Positions 26,449-35,745 of a stretch of 64,000 bases of DNA are shown here, piece by piece; positions within the stretch are counted from its first letter, which is position 1, and each line of letters opens with the position of its first letter. Below the pieces are notes generated by a model. The model saw nothing but the letters and a program-made list of their open reading frames with translations. It had not been told where the DNA came from and did not search any database. This DNA comes from Planctomycetota bacterium (lineage in GTDB: Bacteria; Planctomycetota; UBA8742; UBA2392): contig JAOSKM010000001.1 of assembly GCA_027493625.1 (NCBI GenBank), forward strand, positions 146,657-210,656, given 5' to 3'. The translations under genes and the position numbers were made by a program.

Positions 26449-27789
26449 ATGCTCGACATCAAGCTGATCCGCGACAACCCCGAGGCCGTCAAGACCGGCC
26501 TGCGCAACCGCAACGCCGACGTTGACGCCATCGACAAGGTGCTCGAACTCGATGCCACCTGGCGCGAAAAGAACGCCGAGGCCGAGAACCGCCAGGCCGC
26601 GCTGAACAAGGCCAACAAGGCCTTCGGGCCGTGGATGGGCGGCCGTAAGAAGAACCCGGATCTGCCCGCGCCCAAGGAACTGGTCGAGCTGCTGGGCGAA
26701 ACACCCGCCAGCCCCGAAGACGCCAAGGAAAAGCTGCGCAAGCTGGGCGAGGCCAAGGATGCCATCGACGCCGAGGCCCACGCCGTGCTGAACCAGATCG
26801 AGGGCGTGCTGCTGCACCTGCCCAACCTGCCCAGCGCCCACACGCCGGTCGGCAAGACCGAAGAGCAGAATGTCGTGCGCAAGGAGTGGGGGACCAAGCG
26901 CGAGTTCGACTTCACGCCCAAACCCCACTGGGACCTGGTGGCCGACCGCGGCCTTGATCTCGAGATCGGCGGGCGCATCTCCGGCAGCGGCTTCCCGTTC
27001 TTCCGCGGCAAGATCGCGAAGCTCGAGCGCGCGCTGATCAACTTCTTCCTTGAGTTGCACACGGCCGAGCACGGCTACACCGAGTGCTGGACACCCTTCA
27101 TGGTGCGCGGCGAAACCCTGCGCAACAGCAGCCAGCTGCCCAAGTTCTACGACGAGCTGTACCGCGCCGACGAACGCGACGACCTGTACCTGATCCCGAC
27201 GGCCGAGGTGCCGCTCACCAGCGTGCACGCCGGCGAGATCATCGCCGACGATCAGGCGCCGATCCGTTACTGCGCCTTCACGCCCTGCTTCCGGCGCGAG
27301 GCGGGCGCCGCGGGCAAAGACACGCGCGGCATCCTGCGTGTGCACCAGTTCAGTAAAGTCGAGCTGATGGTGGTGACCACGCCCGAGCAGTCCGAGCAAG
27401 AGCACGAAACGCTGACGCGCTGCGCCGAGACAGTGCTGGAGAAGCTGAACATCCCGTACCGCCGCCTCGAGCTGTGCACCGGCGACATGGGCTTCGGCGC
27501 CGCACGCTGCTACGACCTGGAGGCCTGGGCGCCCGGCGTGGGCAAGTGGCTGGAAGTCAGCAGCTGCAGCAATTTCACGGACTTCCAGGCGCGCCGCGCG
27601 AAGATCAGGGTGAAGGGTAGGACCGACAATCCTGTCGGTCATCACACCCGCCTCGCCCACACGCTGAACGGCAGCGGCCTTGCCTGCCCGCGCACCATGA
27701 TCGCGATCCTGGAGAACAACCAGCGCGCGGACGGCAGCATCGCCATTCCCCCGGCCCTGCAGCCCTACTACGGAGCGAGTGAGTTGTAA
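26449..27789 (+). CDS. serS: Seryl-tRNA synthetase
   Basis: 446 aa class II synthetase. N-terminal long antiparallel coiled coil (about 25-115), then the catalytic core: PFFRGKIAKLE, motif 2 FTPCFRREAGAAGKDTRG, motif 3 end GSGLACPRTMIAILENNQ. Between DFQARRAKIRVK and LNGSGLA the usual short loop is replaced by a stretch (KGRTDNPVGHHTR) encoded by a family-2-type palindrome at 27615-27649. The frame stays open, so the enzyme is probably functional. The start at 26449 is the only ATG matching the family N-terminus (MLDIKLIRDNPEAV). Confidence 0.95.
   Translation: MLDIKLIRDNPEAVKTGLRNRNADVDAIDKVLELDATWREKNAEAENRQAALNKANKAFGPWMGGRKKNPDLPAPKELVELLGETPASPEDAKEKLRKLGEAKDAIDAEAHAVLNQIEGVLLHLPNLPSAHTPVGKTEEQNVVRKEWGTKREFDFTPKPHWDLVADRGLDLEIGGRISGSGFPFFRGKIAKLERALINFFLELHTAEHGYTECWTPFMVRGETLRNSSQLPKFYDELYRADERDDLYLIPTAEVPLTSVHAGEIIADDQAPIRYCAFTPCFRREAGAAGKDTRGILRVHQFSKVELMVVTTPEQSEQEHETLTRCAETVLEKLNIPYRRLELCTGDMGFGAARCYDLEAWAPGVGKWLEVSSCSNFTDFQARRAKIRVKGRTDNPVGHHTRLAHTLNGSGLACPRTMIAILENNQRADGSIAIPPALQPYYGASEL
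27615..27649. repeat. Family-2-like palindrome in frame inside serS
   Basis: ACCGACAATCCTGTCGGT with flanking GGGT/ACCC resembles the palindromes next to RAYT-2 (CCCGACAAT..TGTCGGG). Confidence 0.75.
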
Positions 27790-27858
27790 GGCTGTTTGCC
27801 GTTGGCGATTGGCTGTTAGCTCTAGCCAAAAGCCAACGGCCAATAGCCAATAGCCGCT
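27789..27858. repeat. TTGGC-rich repeat between serS and nadB
   Basis: TTGGCGATTGGCTGTTAGC faces GCCAACGGCCAATAGCC, an inverted repeat of a third family. A related motif (TATTGGCTGTTAGC..) is at 63657. Confidence 0.65.
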
Positions 27859-29460
27859 ATGGACCGCTACCTCGTCAGCTTCGACACCAAATACATCAGC
27901 CACGAAACCGTGGACGTGCTGGTGATCGGCACCGGCGTCGCCGGTTTGACTGCCGCCATCATCGCCGCGCGGGGCGGCGCGGCCACGCTGATGGTCAACA
28001 AGTCCGGCCTCGAGGAATCCAACACCAACTGGGCCAAGGGCGGCATCGCGGCCGTGGTCGCGCCCGACGACACCTTCGACGCCCACGTGCAGGACACCCT
28101 GGTCGCGGGCGACGGGTTGTGTGAAGAGGCGGCCGTGCGCGCCATCGTGGAGGGCGGGCCGCGCGGCATCGCGTTCCTGGAGAGCTGCGGCGCGAAGTTC
28201 GACCGCGCCGCCGGCGGCCTGGAACTGGGCCGCGAGGGCGGGCACTCGGGCCACCGCATCATCCACGCGGGCGGCGACGCCACTGGTGCTGAGGTAAGCC
28301 GCGCGCTGCTGGCGGAAGGGCTGAAAACGCCGGGCCTGCGGGCCTACAAGAATACCTTCGTACTCGATCTGCTGACGCACGACGGCGCCTGCCTGGGCGC
28401 GATCATGATGCGCCACAACGAGCCCCACGTGGTGTGGGCGCGCACCACCATCCTGGCCAGCGGCGGCGCGGGCCAGCTTTACCGCGAATCCAGCAACCCG
28501 CCGGTCGCCACGGCTGACGGCCACGCCATGGCATTGCGCGCCGGCGCGCTGATGCGCGACATGGAGATGGTGCAGTTCCATCCCACGCTGCTGTACGTGG
28601 CGGGCCTTGACCGCCGCCTGATCACCGAGGCGTTACGCGGCCACGGCGCCTACCTGCGCAACTCGATGGGCGAGCGCTTCATGGTCGGCCAGCACGAACT
28701 GGCCGAGCTCGCGCCGCGCGACGTGGTCAGCCGCGCCATCAACCGCGAGATGCACCGTACCGGCGACTCCGCGGCGTTCCTGGACGTCACTCACCTCGAC
28801 CAGGCCGAGCTGCGCCAGAAGTTCCCCGGCTTCGCGCAGGCCTGTGACGACGCCGGCATTGACCCGGGCAAGTCCTGGGTGCCCATCCGACCGGGGCCGC
28901 ACTACATGATCGGCGGCGTGCAGGCCGCGCTGGACGGCGCGACCAACCTGCAGGGCCTGCTGGCGATCGGCGAAGTATCGAGCACCGGCCTGCACGGCGC
29001 GAACCGCCTGGCGAGCAACAGCCTGCTGGAAGGGCTGGTGTGCGGCGACGCGGCCGGCAAGCTGGCGGCCTCGCGCGGAGAGTTTGTCGGCAAGCCGCCG
29101 CGCATCACGTTTGAGCGACCGATCCGCAGCACGCGGCGCATTGACATCCCGGACATGACGGCCTCCGTGAAGGGCGCGATGTGGCGCTACATGGGGGTCG
29201 AGCGCGACGAGCGCGGGATGCTCGAGTTCGAGCGCCAGCTGAACGGCTGGTCGCGCATGGCCGCCGAGCAGGAGCGCCGCTTCCCCAGCGAGTGGCAGCT
29301 CGAGAACATGCTTGAGGTGGCGCTGGCGATGACGCGCTCCGCGCTGGCGCGCAAGGAGAGCCGCGGTGTGCACTACCGGCGCGACTTTCCGCAGCCCAAT
29401 CCAGTGCTGGCAGGCAAACACACCCGGCTGGTCGACAACGGCCCGATTGAGTTGTCCTGA
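27859..29460 (+). CDS. nadB: L-aspartate oxidase
   Basis: 533 aa flavoenzyme that oxidises L-aspartate to iminoaspartate for NAD synthesis. FAD-binding VIGTGVAGLTAAIIAARGG is near 22-40, ESNTNWAKGGIAAV near 53, and GREGGHSGHRIIHAGGDATG near 117 is the substrate loop. The C-terminal helical domain follows. Fumarate can replace oxygen in such enzymes. nadA and nadC are not in the window. The start at 27859 directly follows the repeat. Confidence 0.94.
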   Translation: MDRYLVSFDTKYISHETVDVLVIGTGVAGLTAAIIAARGGAATLMVNKSGLEESNTNWAKGGIAAVVAPDDTFDAHVQDTLVAGDGLCEEAAVRAIVEGGPRGIAFLESCGAKFDRAAGGLELGREGGHSGHRIIHAGGDATGAEVSRALLAEGLKTPGLRAYKNTFVLDLLTHDGACLGAIMMRHNEPHVVWARTTILASGGAGQLYRESSNPPVATADGHAMALRAGALMRDMEMVQFHPTLLYVAGLDRRLITEALRGHGAYLRNSMGERFMVGQHELAELAPRDVVSRAINREMHRTGDSAAFLDVTHLDQAELRQKFPGFAQACDDAGIDPGKSWVPIRPGPHYMIGGVQAALDGATNLQGLLAIGEVSSTGLHGANRLASNSLLEGLVCGDAAGKLAASRGEFVGKPPRITFERPIRSTRRIDIPDMTASVKGAMWRYMGVERDERGMLEFERQLNGWSRMAAEQERRFPSEWQLENMLEVALAMTRSALARKESRGVHYRRDFPQPNPVLAGKHTRLVDNGPIELS

Positions 29461-29790
29461 TCAGTCCGGCTTCTTTTTCTTCCACTGGCGGATGTCGTTG
29501 CGGATGCGGTCCATGTCGCTGCGCGCGAAGCCGATCAGCTTGCGATAGCGCAGCACGAACATGGTCGCGACCAGGAAGCCCAGCAACGGCGCCATGGCCA
29601 CCAGCTTGGCCAGCACCGGGTCGGGGATCAGGAACTGCAGCGCCACTGCGACACCGAACAGCAGAAGCGCGACCAGGATCAGCTTGCCCGCGCGGCCGTT
29701 GGCATTCTTCTCGCGCGACTCGGCGTCGGCCAGCTCGGCCTGCAGCTTGTCGGCCAGTTCCTGCCACTTTTCCGGCGTCAGTTCGTTCAC
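29461..29790 (-). CDS. Small membrane protein with coiled-coil start
   Basis: 109 aa: an acidic helix (about 5-30, EKWQELADKLQAELADAES), two hydrophobic segments (about 36-53 and 60-78) and a basic C-terminus ending KKKKPD. The gene overlaps the next upstream membrane-protein gene by one base. Function unknown; the pair looks co-translated. Confidence 0.6.
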   Translation of the reverse strand: MNELTPEKWQELADKLQAELADAESREKNANGRAGKLILVALLLFGVAVALQFLIPDPVLAKLVAMAPLLGFLVATMFVLRYRKLIGFARSDMDRIRNDIRQWKKKKPD

Positions 29791-30122
29791 TACGGCAGTC
29801 CCTTTTCCTGGCGCGCCAGCTTACGCAACGCGAGGTCGATCTGCTCAATCTGATTCTCTGCGCTCCACTTGACTCTCAGCACGGCGACACCGCCCCCGCC
29901 ACCGACCAGCACTGCCGGCAGAGCCCAGATCACGATGCGGCCTTCCGTGGCCCATACGATGAGCGTGATGGCAACCGACAGTCCAACACCTGCTAGGATG
30001 CACGCGATCGCCAAAATGTTGAACTTCGCTGCTTTCACGGCCAGCGCTGCCTTGGCCGCTGCCAGGTCGCCCGCCGTTGGCTCCGGTCGTGCCGCTGGCA
30101 GCTTAACGGGTTTGCTATTCAT
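29790..30122 (-). CDS. Small membrane protein
   Basis: 110 aa with a Pro/Ala-rich start, two hydrophobic segments (about 34-55 and 63-80) and a charged end (ENQIEQIDLALRKLARQEKG). The start overlaps the waaA stop by 8 bp, so waaA and the two small membrane proteins form one leftward unit. No known family recognised. Confidence 0.6.
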   Translation of the reverse strand: MNSKPVKLPAARPEPTAGDLAAAKAALAVKAAKFNILAIACILAGVGLSVAITLIVWATEGRIVIWALPAVLVGGGGGVAVLRVKWSAENQIEQIDLALRKLARQEKGLP

Positions 30123-31491
30123 GCAGTAGTCCGTCGATCAATTCCAGGTAGCGTTGCAGCGCGCCCCGTGATGCAAGCAGCCGGGCCTGGCCGGCTTTGC
30201 CGATCTTTTCACGCCGGGCCGGGTCCTGCAGCATGGATTTGATCTCGCGCTCCAGCCCCGCGCCATCCTGAACTTCAATCGCGCCGCCGATCTCTTTCAG
30301 CTCGCGCACGGTGGCCTTGAAGTTGTGCGTGTGCGGGCCGAACAGCGTTGCCTTGCCCAGCGCCACCGGCTCCGCCATGTTCTGCCCGCCGTGCGGGATC
30401 AACGAGCCGCCGATGAACACGACATCTGCCACGGCGTAGACGGCCGCCAACTCCCCCATGGTGTCCAGCAGGATCACGGCGTCGGCGGGCGCGGGTTGCC
30501 CGGGCGTCAGGGCGCTGCGATTGACCCAGGAGATGCCGGCCTTGTTCAGCAGCTCGCGCACGGACTCGTAGCGTTCCGGGTGGCGCGGCACGATCACGCA
30601 GCGGCAGCCCAGGCGCGGCAGCATCTCGACCAGCAGCTCGTGCTCGCCGGGGTGGGTACTGCCGCACACCAGCACCGGCCGATCATCGAGGGCAAACAGC
30701 GTGCGGAACAGCGCGGCCTTTTCGGCGTCCGGCTCAGCCTTCAGCGAGTCGTATTTTAAGTTGCCGGCGACGATCACTTGGGGACTGTCCCCCGCGCGAT
30801 TCTGCGCGGAGGGACTGTCCCCGTTTTCGACTACGGGGACAGTCCCCAACTCGCCTTCGCCAAGGCTACGGTGAGCAGGCTGCGGGGACAGTCCCCTCAA
30901 CGCACCGGACAGCTCCTTCGCCCGATCCGCATAGGTTTCATCCTGCATCGCCCACACGCTGATCGCGTCGTAGGCCGGCTGCAGCAGCCACTTGAAGCGG
31001 CGGTAGTTGCCAAAACTCTTTTCGCTGATGCGGCCGTTGGCCAGCAGCACCGGCACGTCTATGCGCCCCGCGTGCATCAGCCAGTTGGGCCACAGCTCCA
31101 GCTCGACCAGGATCAGCAGTCTGGGTTGCAACACGCGGAAGAACTTGGCCACCACCCAGCTCAGGTCCACGGGCGAATAACAGTGGTAGTAGTCGCCGAA
31201 GTCGCGGGCGGCGATCTCGGCCGCGGTCTTGGTGGTGTAGGTGATCACGATGTCGTGGTCAGGGTGCTGTTTCTTCAATGCCGTCAGCAGCGGCTTGATC
31301 TGCAGCAGCTCGCCGACACTCACCGCGTGCACCCAGATGGAAGGCCTGTCGCTGCCGCGCGCCGGCAGGCCGCCCAGGCGTTGGCGCAGCCCCGCGCGGT
31401 ACTTGCCGGTGGTCAGGTACTTGAACAGGAACCAGGGCCAGATCAAGCCGGCCAGCCAAAGGTACCCCAGGTTGAACACCCATCGCCGCAT
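30115..31491 (-). CDS. waaA: 3-deoxy-D-manno-octulosonic acid transferase
   Basis: 458 aa; attaches Kdo to lipid A at the inner membrane. N-terminal anchor (about 5-25), WVHAVSVGELLQIKPLL near 54, ELELWPN near 130, GNLKYD near 255 and a GT-B C-terminal half with GGSLIPHGGQNMAEP. About 38 residues between SGALRGL and VIVAGNLKYD come from GGGGACTGTCCCC palindromes (30780-30895), making the protein longer than usual (~420). Evidence for a Kdo-bearing outer membrane. Confidence 0.92.
   Translation of the reverse strand: MRRWVFNLGYLWLAGLIWPWFLFKYLTTGKYRAGLRQRLGGLPARGSDRPSIWVHAVSVGELLQIKPLLTALKKQHPDHDIVITYTTKTAAEIAARDFGDYYHCYSPVDLSWVVAKFFRVLQPRLLILVELELWPNWLMHAGRIDVPVLLANGRISEKSFGNYRRFKWLLQPAYDAISVWAMQDETYADRAKELSGALRGLSPQPAHRSLGEGELGTVPVVENGDSPSAQNRAGDSPQVIVAGNLKYDSLKAEPDAEKAALFRTLFALDDRPVLVCGSTHPGEHELLVEMLPRLGCRCVIVPRHPERYESVRELLNKAGISWVNRSALTPGQPAPADAVILLDTMGELAAVYAVADVVFIGGSLIPHGGQNMAEPVALGKATLFGPHTHNFKATVRELKEIGGAIEVQDGAGLEREIKSMLQDPARREKIGKAGQARLLASRGALQRYLELIDGLLHE
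30780..30895. repeat. GGGGACTGTCCCC palindromes in frame inside waaA
   Basis: Several copies of GGGGACTGTCCCC or its half within 116 bp, all in the waaA frame with no stop. The encoded segment is Gly/Asp/Ser/Pro rich and sits between the two Rossmann-like lobes. Confidence 0.85.
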
Positions 31492-31524
31492 GTATGCCTA
31501 TTTACTGCCAACTGCAAAAACAGG

Positions 31525-31560
31525 TTAACCACGAAGTACCACGAAGGACCACGAAGCAAA
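31525..31560. repeat. ACCACGAAG short direct repeats
   Basis: Three ACCACGAAG units in tandem with 2-3 bp steps, in the 221-bp gap between waaA and the next gene. Nothing else is seen in this gap. Confidence 0.5.
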
Positions 31561-31712
31561 GCCTGACCCGCCGTGCCTGCCGGCTCTTCGCCAGCTTCGC
31601 GTGGCAGTTGCCGTTCTAGTCGCGCGTTGCTGCACGGGTCAAGGCGCCACAGTGACGAGGCCACCGCCTGTTGCTACGATTTCGGTCCCTGGTTTACCCC
31701 TGCCGTTGCCTC

Positions 31713-33395
31713 ATGAACCGTTTCCTACCGTTGCTTGCATTGCTGTTGTTCGTCGCATTATCCGGTTGTCGTGACGACGAACCCGGCAAGTGCGGCGTTG
31801 GGCCCACCCCGGTCTCCGCTTACAGAGTGATCGGCCCGGCGCCTGGCGGCACGGCCGACGCGGATGGCGGTGCACCAGTCAACCTGACCATCACCGGCAC
31901 CATCAGCTTCGACCGCTTGCCCGTGACCGCTGCCGGCCTGGACCTGCTGAACCCGGTCAGCACCGCCGCCGCCGACGTGCTGGTCGAGGCCGTGGCCCAC
32001 AGCGACATCAACAATGTGCTGGGCAGCACCAGCACCGACGCGACCGGCGCCTACAGCCTCAACTTCAGCACCACGGTCGACTACTACATCCGCGCCCGCG
32101 CCCAGTGCGGCAGCGGCGGCGACATCGACCGCGTGTTTCACACCCAGACCGTGCCGCCCATCGTGCACGCCGTGCCCGGCCAGGTACTGAATCGCGCGGC
32201 CGGCAGCCAGGTCGTCAACCTGCACGCGGCCGCGGATGCAACCAACCGCGCGGGCGCCTTCGCCGTGCTGGACACCGCGCGGCGGCTGCGCGCGGCCTGT
32301 ACGCTGACGGCGCTGGGCCCTCTCGACCTGTTCTGGGGCATGGGCAACGCCGGCACCCAGTGGCTCAAAGACGGCGGCGGCAACACCATCACGCTCGCCA
32401 CCGAGACCGGCCTGGATGGGCCGAATGGCAACCCTTCCATCTACCTGCTGGGCGGCACGGCCGCTGACTTGTTGAACAGCGACCACGACGAGTTCGACGA
32501 AACGGTGATCGCCCACGAGTGGGCCAGCTTCCTGCAGCTCACGCGCAGCCGCGATAACAACTTTGGCGGCGTGCACTTCGGCGAAGAGCTGCTGTTCAGC
32601 GCCAGCTACAGCGAGGGCGTGGTGACCGCGATCGGTTGTGCGCTGCTGGACCAGCGCGTTTACCGCGATACCGTCGGTTATGTGGGCGGCAGCAGCAGCG
32701 TGCAGTTCGAGTTCGACTGCGAATCCGGCGTGCTGCCCGGCAGCGGTGCCGGCTACGCCAACGAGTTCCGCGTCACACGCGCGACCTGGGACCTGCTGGA
32801 TGGCGGCAGCGGCGGCCCGGCCGACGGCGATGCCGATCCCGCCGGCATCGCGCTCGCGGACTTCCTGGCCAGCTTCGCCGACCTGCAGACCCGCGCCGCA
32901 CCGTACGAGATTGCCTGGCTGGCGAGCCTGCTGCAGGAACTGGTCGATGACGCGCACCTCACGGTGGGGGACGCCAACACCATCATGACCGCCCAGGGCG
33001 CCGCGTTTCCGCCGGCGGGCGGAGACAGCTTTCCCGGGGTGCTGACAGTCGGCGCGGCCGCGACCAACGCCAACCTGGACGCATGGTCCGGCGCCGACCC
33101 CAACCCGGTGCTGGGCCCGCAGGCGAACGGCGTGTGGCGCTTGGAATTGGCGGCGCCTCAAACCGTAACCATTGATGTGACAAACACCACCGCCGGTTAT
33201 GACCCGGCTGCGCATCGACTGGACCTTTCGCTGCACGACCTGTCGCGTAACATCAAGGCACAGCACGTTGGCGATGCGGCGAACAAGACGGTGACGGTCA
33301 GCCTTACGGCGGGCACGTACATCGTGCGGGTGCAGCATCTGCCCGCGTCACAGGCGAGTTCTGCGCCGGTCAGCTTCAGTGTTCAGGCGCAGTAG
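31713..33395 (+). CDS. Lipoprotein with degenerate metallopeptidase-like motif
   Basis: 560 aa. Lipobox LSGC near residue 16-19. A beta-rich N-terminal domain (carboxypeptidase regulatory-like, about 55-120: STDATGAYSLNFSTTVDYYIRA) precedes a region with VIAHEWASFLQL near 265, which looks like a gluzincin-type HEWGH helix but lacks the second His. A C-terminal beta domain (about 455-560) resembles pre-peptidase C-terminal domains (TVTVSLTAGTYIVRV). If the reading is right it is a surface pseudopeptidase. The start ATG at 31713 is preferred as it gives the signal sequence. Confidence 0.7.
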   Translation: MNRFLPLLALLLFVALSGCRDDEPGKCGVGPTPVSAYRVIGPAPGGTADADGGAPVNLTITGTISFDRLPVTAAGLDLLNPVSTAAADVLVEAVAHSDINNVLGSTSTDATGAYSLNFSTTVDYYIRARAQCGSGGDIDRVFHTQTVPPIVHAVPGQVLNRAAGSQVVNLHAAADATNRAGAFAVLDTARRLRAACTLTALGPLDLFWGMGNAGTQWLKDGGGNTITLATETGLDGPNGNPSIYLLGGTAADLLNSDHDEFDETVIAHEWASFLQLTRSRDNNFGGVHFGEELLFSASYSEGVVTAIGCALLDQRVYRDTVGYVGGSSSVQFEFDCESGVLPGSGAGYANEFRVTRATWDLLDGGSGGPADGDADPAGIALADFLASFADLQTRAAPYEIAWLASLLQELVDDAHLTVGDANTIMTAQGAAFPPAGGDSFPGVLTVGAAATNANLDAWSGADPNPVLGPQANGVWRLELAAPQTVTIDVTNTTAGYDPAAHRLDLSLHDLSRNIKAQHVGDAANKTVTVSLTAGTYIVRVQHLPASQASSAPVSFSVQAQ

Positions 33396-33493
33396 CCGCC
33401 TTGTATTTGGGTGCATCTTGGCTAAACGGTAGGTCTGAATTGGTTCGAAGCCGGTGGGGACATCCGTGTTTCATAACGAAACGCGGTAACGCC

Positions 33494-35679
33494 ATGCCAT
33501 ACCTCGAAATCAAACTTGGGCCGGACACCATGCTCCTGCGTTTCGTGGGGCGCATTGATTACGTCTTCGGCCGCCTGCCGCGGGCCGACGTGCAGTTGCG
33601 CGACATGAAGGTTTCGCGCCTGCACACCCAGGTTTTCATCGACAGCCGCGGCAACGCCTTCATGCGCGACCTGGGCAGTTCCGGCGGCACCTTCATCGGC
33701 AACCAGCGCCTGCGCAAGGGCGTGATCGCGCCGCTGGTGGACGGCACCAAGTTCCGCATCGGCGACTCCAGGCTGACCTTCTATGACGCCGAGCCGCCCG
33801 TGAACGCGATCGAGCCGCCGGGGCACAGCATGCCGCGCGGGCTGATCCGCACCAACGCCCGCGAGCGCTTCTTCGAGGCCGAGGCCACCGTGCTGGCGAT
33901 GGACAAGGTCGACCCGGAAACGCAGAGCGGCCCCGCCGAGCCGCCGCCCGAGATCAACCCCGCGGACTTCGCCGACAACCCGAAGGACCTGGAGCAGAAG
34001 CCGCCGCAACCGCAAGCCCAGCCGCGCATCCCCGGCAAGAAGCGCATTACTGGCATCGTGGAAGCGCCCTGGGAAAAACCCGGCACCGCCGCCGTTGAAC
34101 CCGGCAAGGAAAAGCGCGTCACCATCCCGCCCCCGACCCGCGGCGGAAAACCAGGCGCCAAGCGCCGCCCGCCGATGCAGACGGCCGAGATCGACGAGAT
34201 GGGCCAGTTCCATGCGCCGGACGCTCTTGCGCCGTCAAACCCGGCGCCCGCCCGGCCCGCGCCGCGCCCCCGTGTCGCCGCTGCCGCCACGCGCGCCGCA
34301 GCCAGAGCCGATCCTGGACGAAACCGGCGTGACCTCGCGCGAGCCCGCGATACCCGAGCCCGTGGCCTTCAGGCCGCCGCCACCGATTGCCGGCGACCTG
34401 CCGCCGGCCGAAGAAGACGAGCCGCGCCCACGCGTGGGCATGCCCACCGTGCGCCTCGAGCGACCGGCCCTGCAGGACCGCCAGCAGCAGATCGAGCAGG
34501 AGGAAGCCGAGGAGGCCGCCCTGCTGAAGATCCCGACTGCGGCCGTCAAGCCCGACGCACCGCCGATTCCCGACGAAGCCGAGCCCGCGCCCATGATCGG
34601 CGCGCCCGCGCCGCGCGGCGACACGCCCGTGGCCGCCGATGAAGAGGAACTGACCGACGACCAGATCACCGAGTACCTGGGCGGCAGCATTTCCGGCCGC
34701 TACGGTGACGTCAACTTCGGAGACGGGGACGGCGGTGGTGAAGCGTCCGAGGAATTGGTGGAAGACGAAGTCAGCTTCGGCGGCGCAGCGGCCAGGCTGG
34801 ACCTGAAGGATGACTCCGAAATCGACCTGGCGGACGAAGTCGAGGAAGCGGGCGCCGCCGGCAGAGGAACCGGCAGAAGTACCGGCAGAGGAACCGGCAG
34901 CCGAGCCTGCTGAGGCTGAACCGCGCGACGAACCGGGAGTGAACACCTCGATGCTGGGCGGCACCACGGCGATCTCCGAAGAGGCAGTCGAGGAAGCCAT
35001 CGCCGCCGGCGATCCTGTGCCCGAGTATGAGCACTCCACGCCGCTGCCCCCGACGCGCGAAGGCGCCACGCCCGACCGTACCTTCAAGCCGCGCAAGACC
35101 CGCAAGCTGATGAAGCGGCAGCGCGACACCGGCAAGATCACCGACAAGAAGCACCCCACGCCGCTGCCCCAGGGCGCCAACACGGTTCATGTGCCGCCGC
35201 CGGAGTTCGACCAGCCGGTGGTGGCGGGCTCGAAGACCATGTTCATTCCCAAGCCCTCCGAGATTGCCCAGCCGGAGCGGCCCACCGGCAAGCCCAAGGC
35301 GGTGCCCGAAAACCGCGAGCGCAAGACGCTCGACGACATGGCGGAAGGCCCTGGCGGCGACACGGTCGCCATGCCGCCGTCCATGATGAAGCAGCTGCAG
35401 GAAGAGCTGAAGCGCAAGGAAGAGCCGCCCACCATCGGCGACAACCCCACAGTAAAGACGGTCGGCACCGAGGACGAAGAGGAAGACGAGTTCGTGCTGG
35501 ATGAAGACTACGCCTTCTTCACGCCGCCGCCGCCAACGCGCCAGGCACGCGACGCGGCCGCCAAAGCCGGCAAGGAAAGCGACGTCATCAACGCCAACGA
35601 CTTCCTGGGCGAGGCGGAAAAGCTGCCCGGCGACAGGAAGGCCGCATCAAAGGACGACCCCGAAACGCTGGTGGAATGA
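33494..35679 (+). CDS. Long FHA-domain protein with disordered tail, frame broken twice
   Basis: N-terminal FHA domain (about 5-95; GRLPRADVQL, VSRLHTQVF, GGTFIGNQRL). The rest is Pro/Glu/Ala-rich and probably disordered. The frame changes at C5 34267-34271 and at GGG 34850-34852; removing one base at each gives a continuous reading to the stop at 35679 (727 aa), and all three pieces have the same acidic Pro/Glu style. The tail repeats PAEEP units and a DEDEEEDEF patch. A phosphothreonine-binding scaffold is inferred. A strong terminator follows. Confidence 0.75.
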
Positions 35680-35702
35680 CCCGGGCGAAACGAGTACAAG
35701 CT

Positions 35703-35728
35703 ACGGCCCGGTGCAGACCGGGCCGTTT
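35703..35728 (+). terminator. Rho-independent terminator after FHA gene
   Basis: Perfect 10-bp stem ACGGCCCGGT / ACCGGGCCGT with GCAG loop, followed by TT..TTTC. It ends 17 bp before the aspS start. Confidence 0.7.
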
Positions 35729-35745
35729 CATTTCAGGGAGAACAC

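Noticed and set aside
26266-28581. Long minus-strand frame (771 codons) opposite serS and nadB
   Set aside because: Antisense shadow in high-GC DNA; both sense genes are well supported.
31758-33338. 526-codon antisense frame over the lipoprotein gene
   Set aside because: No signal peptide or domain; the sense frame has lipobox and domains.
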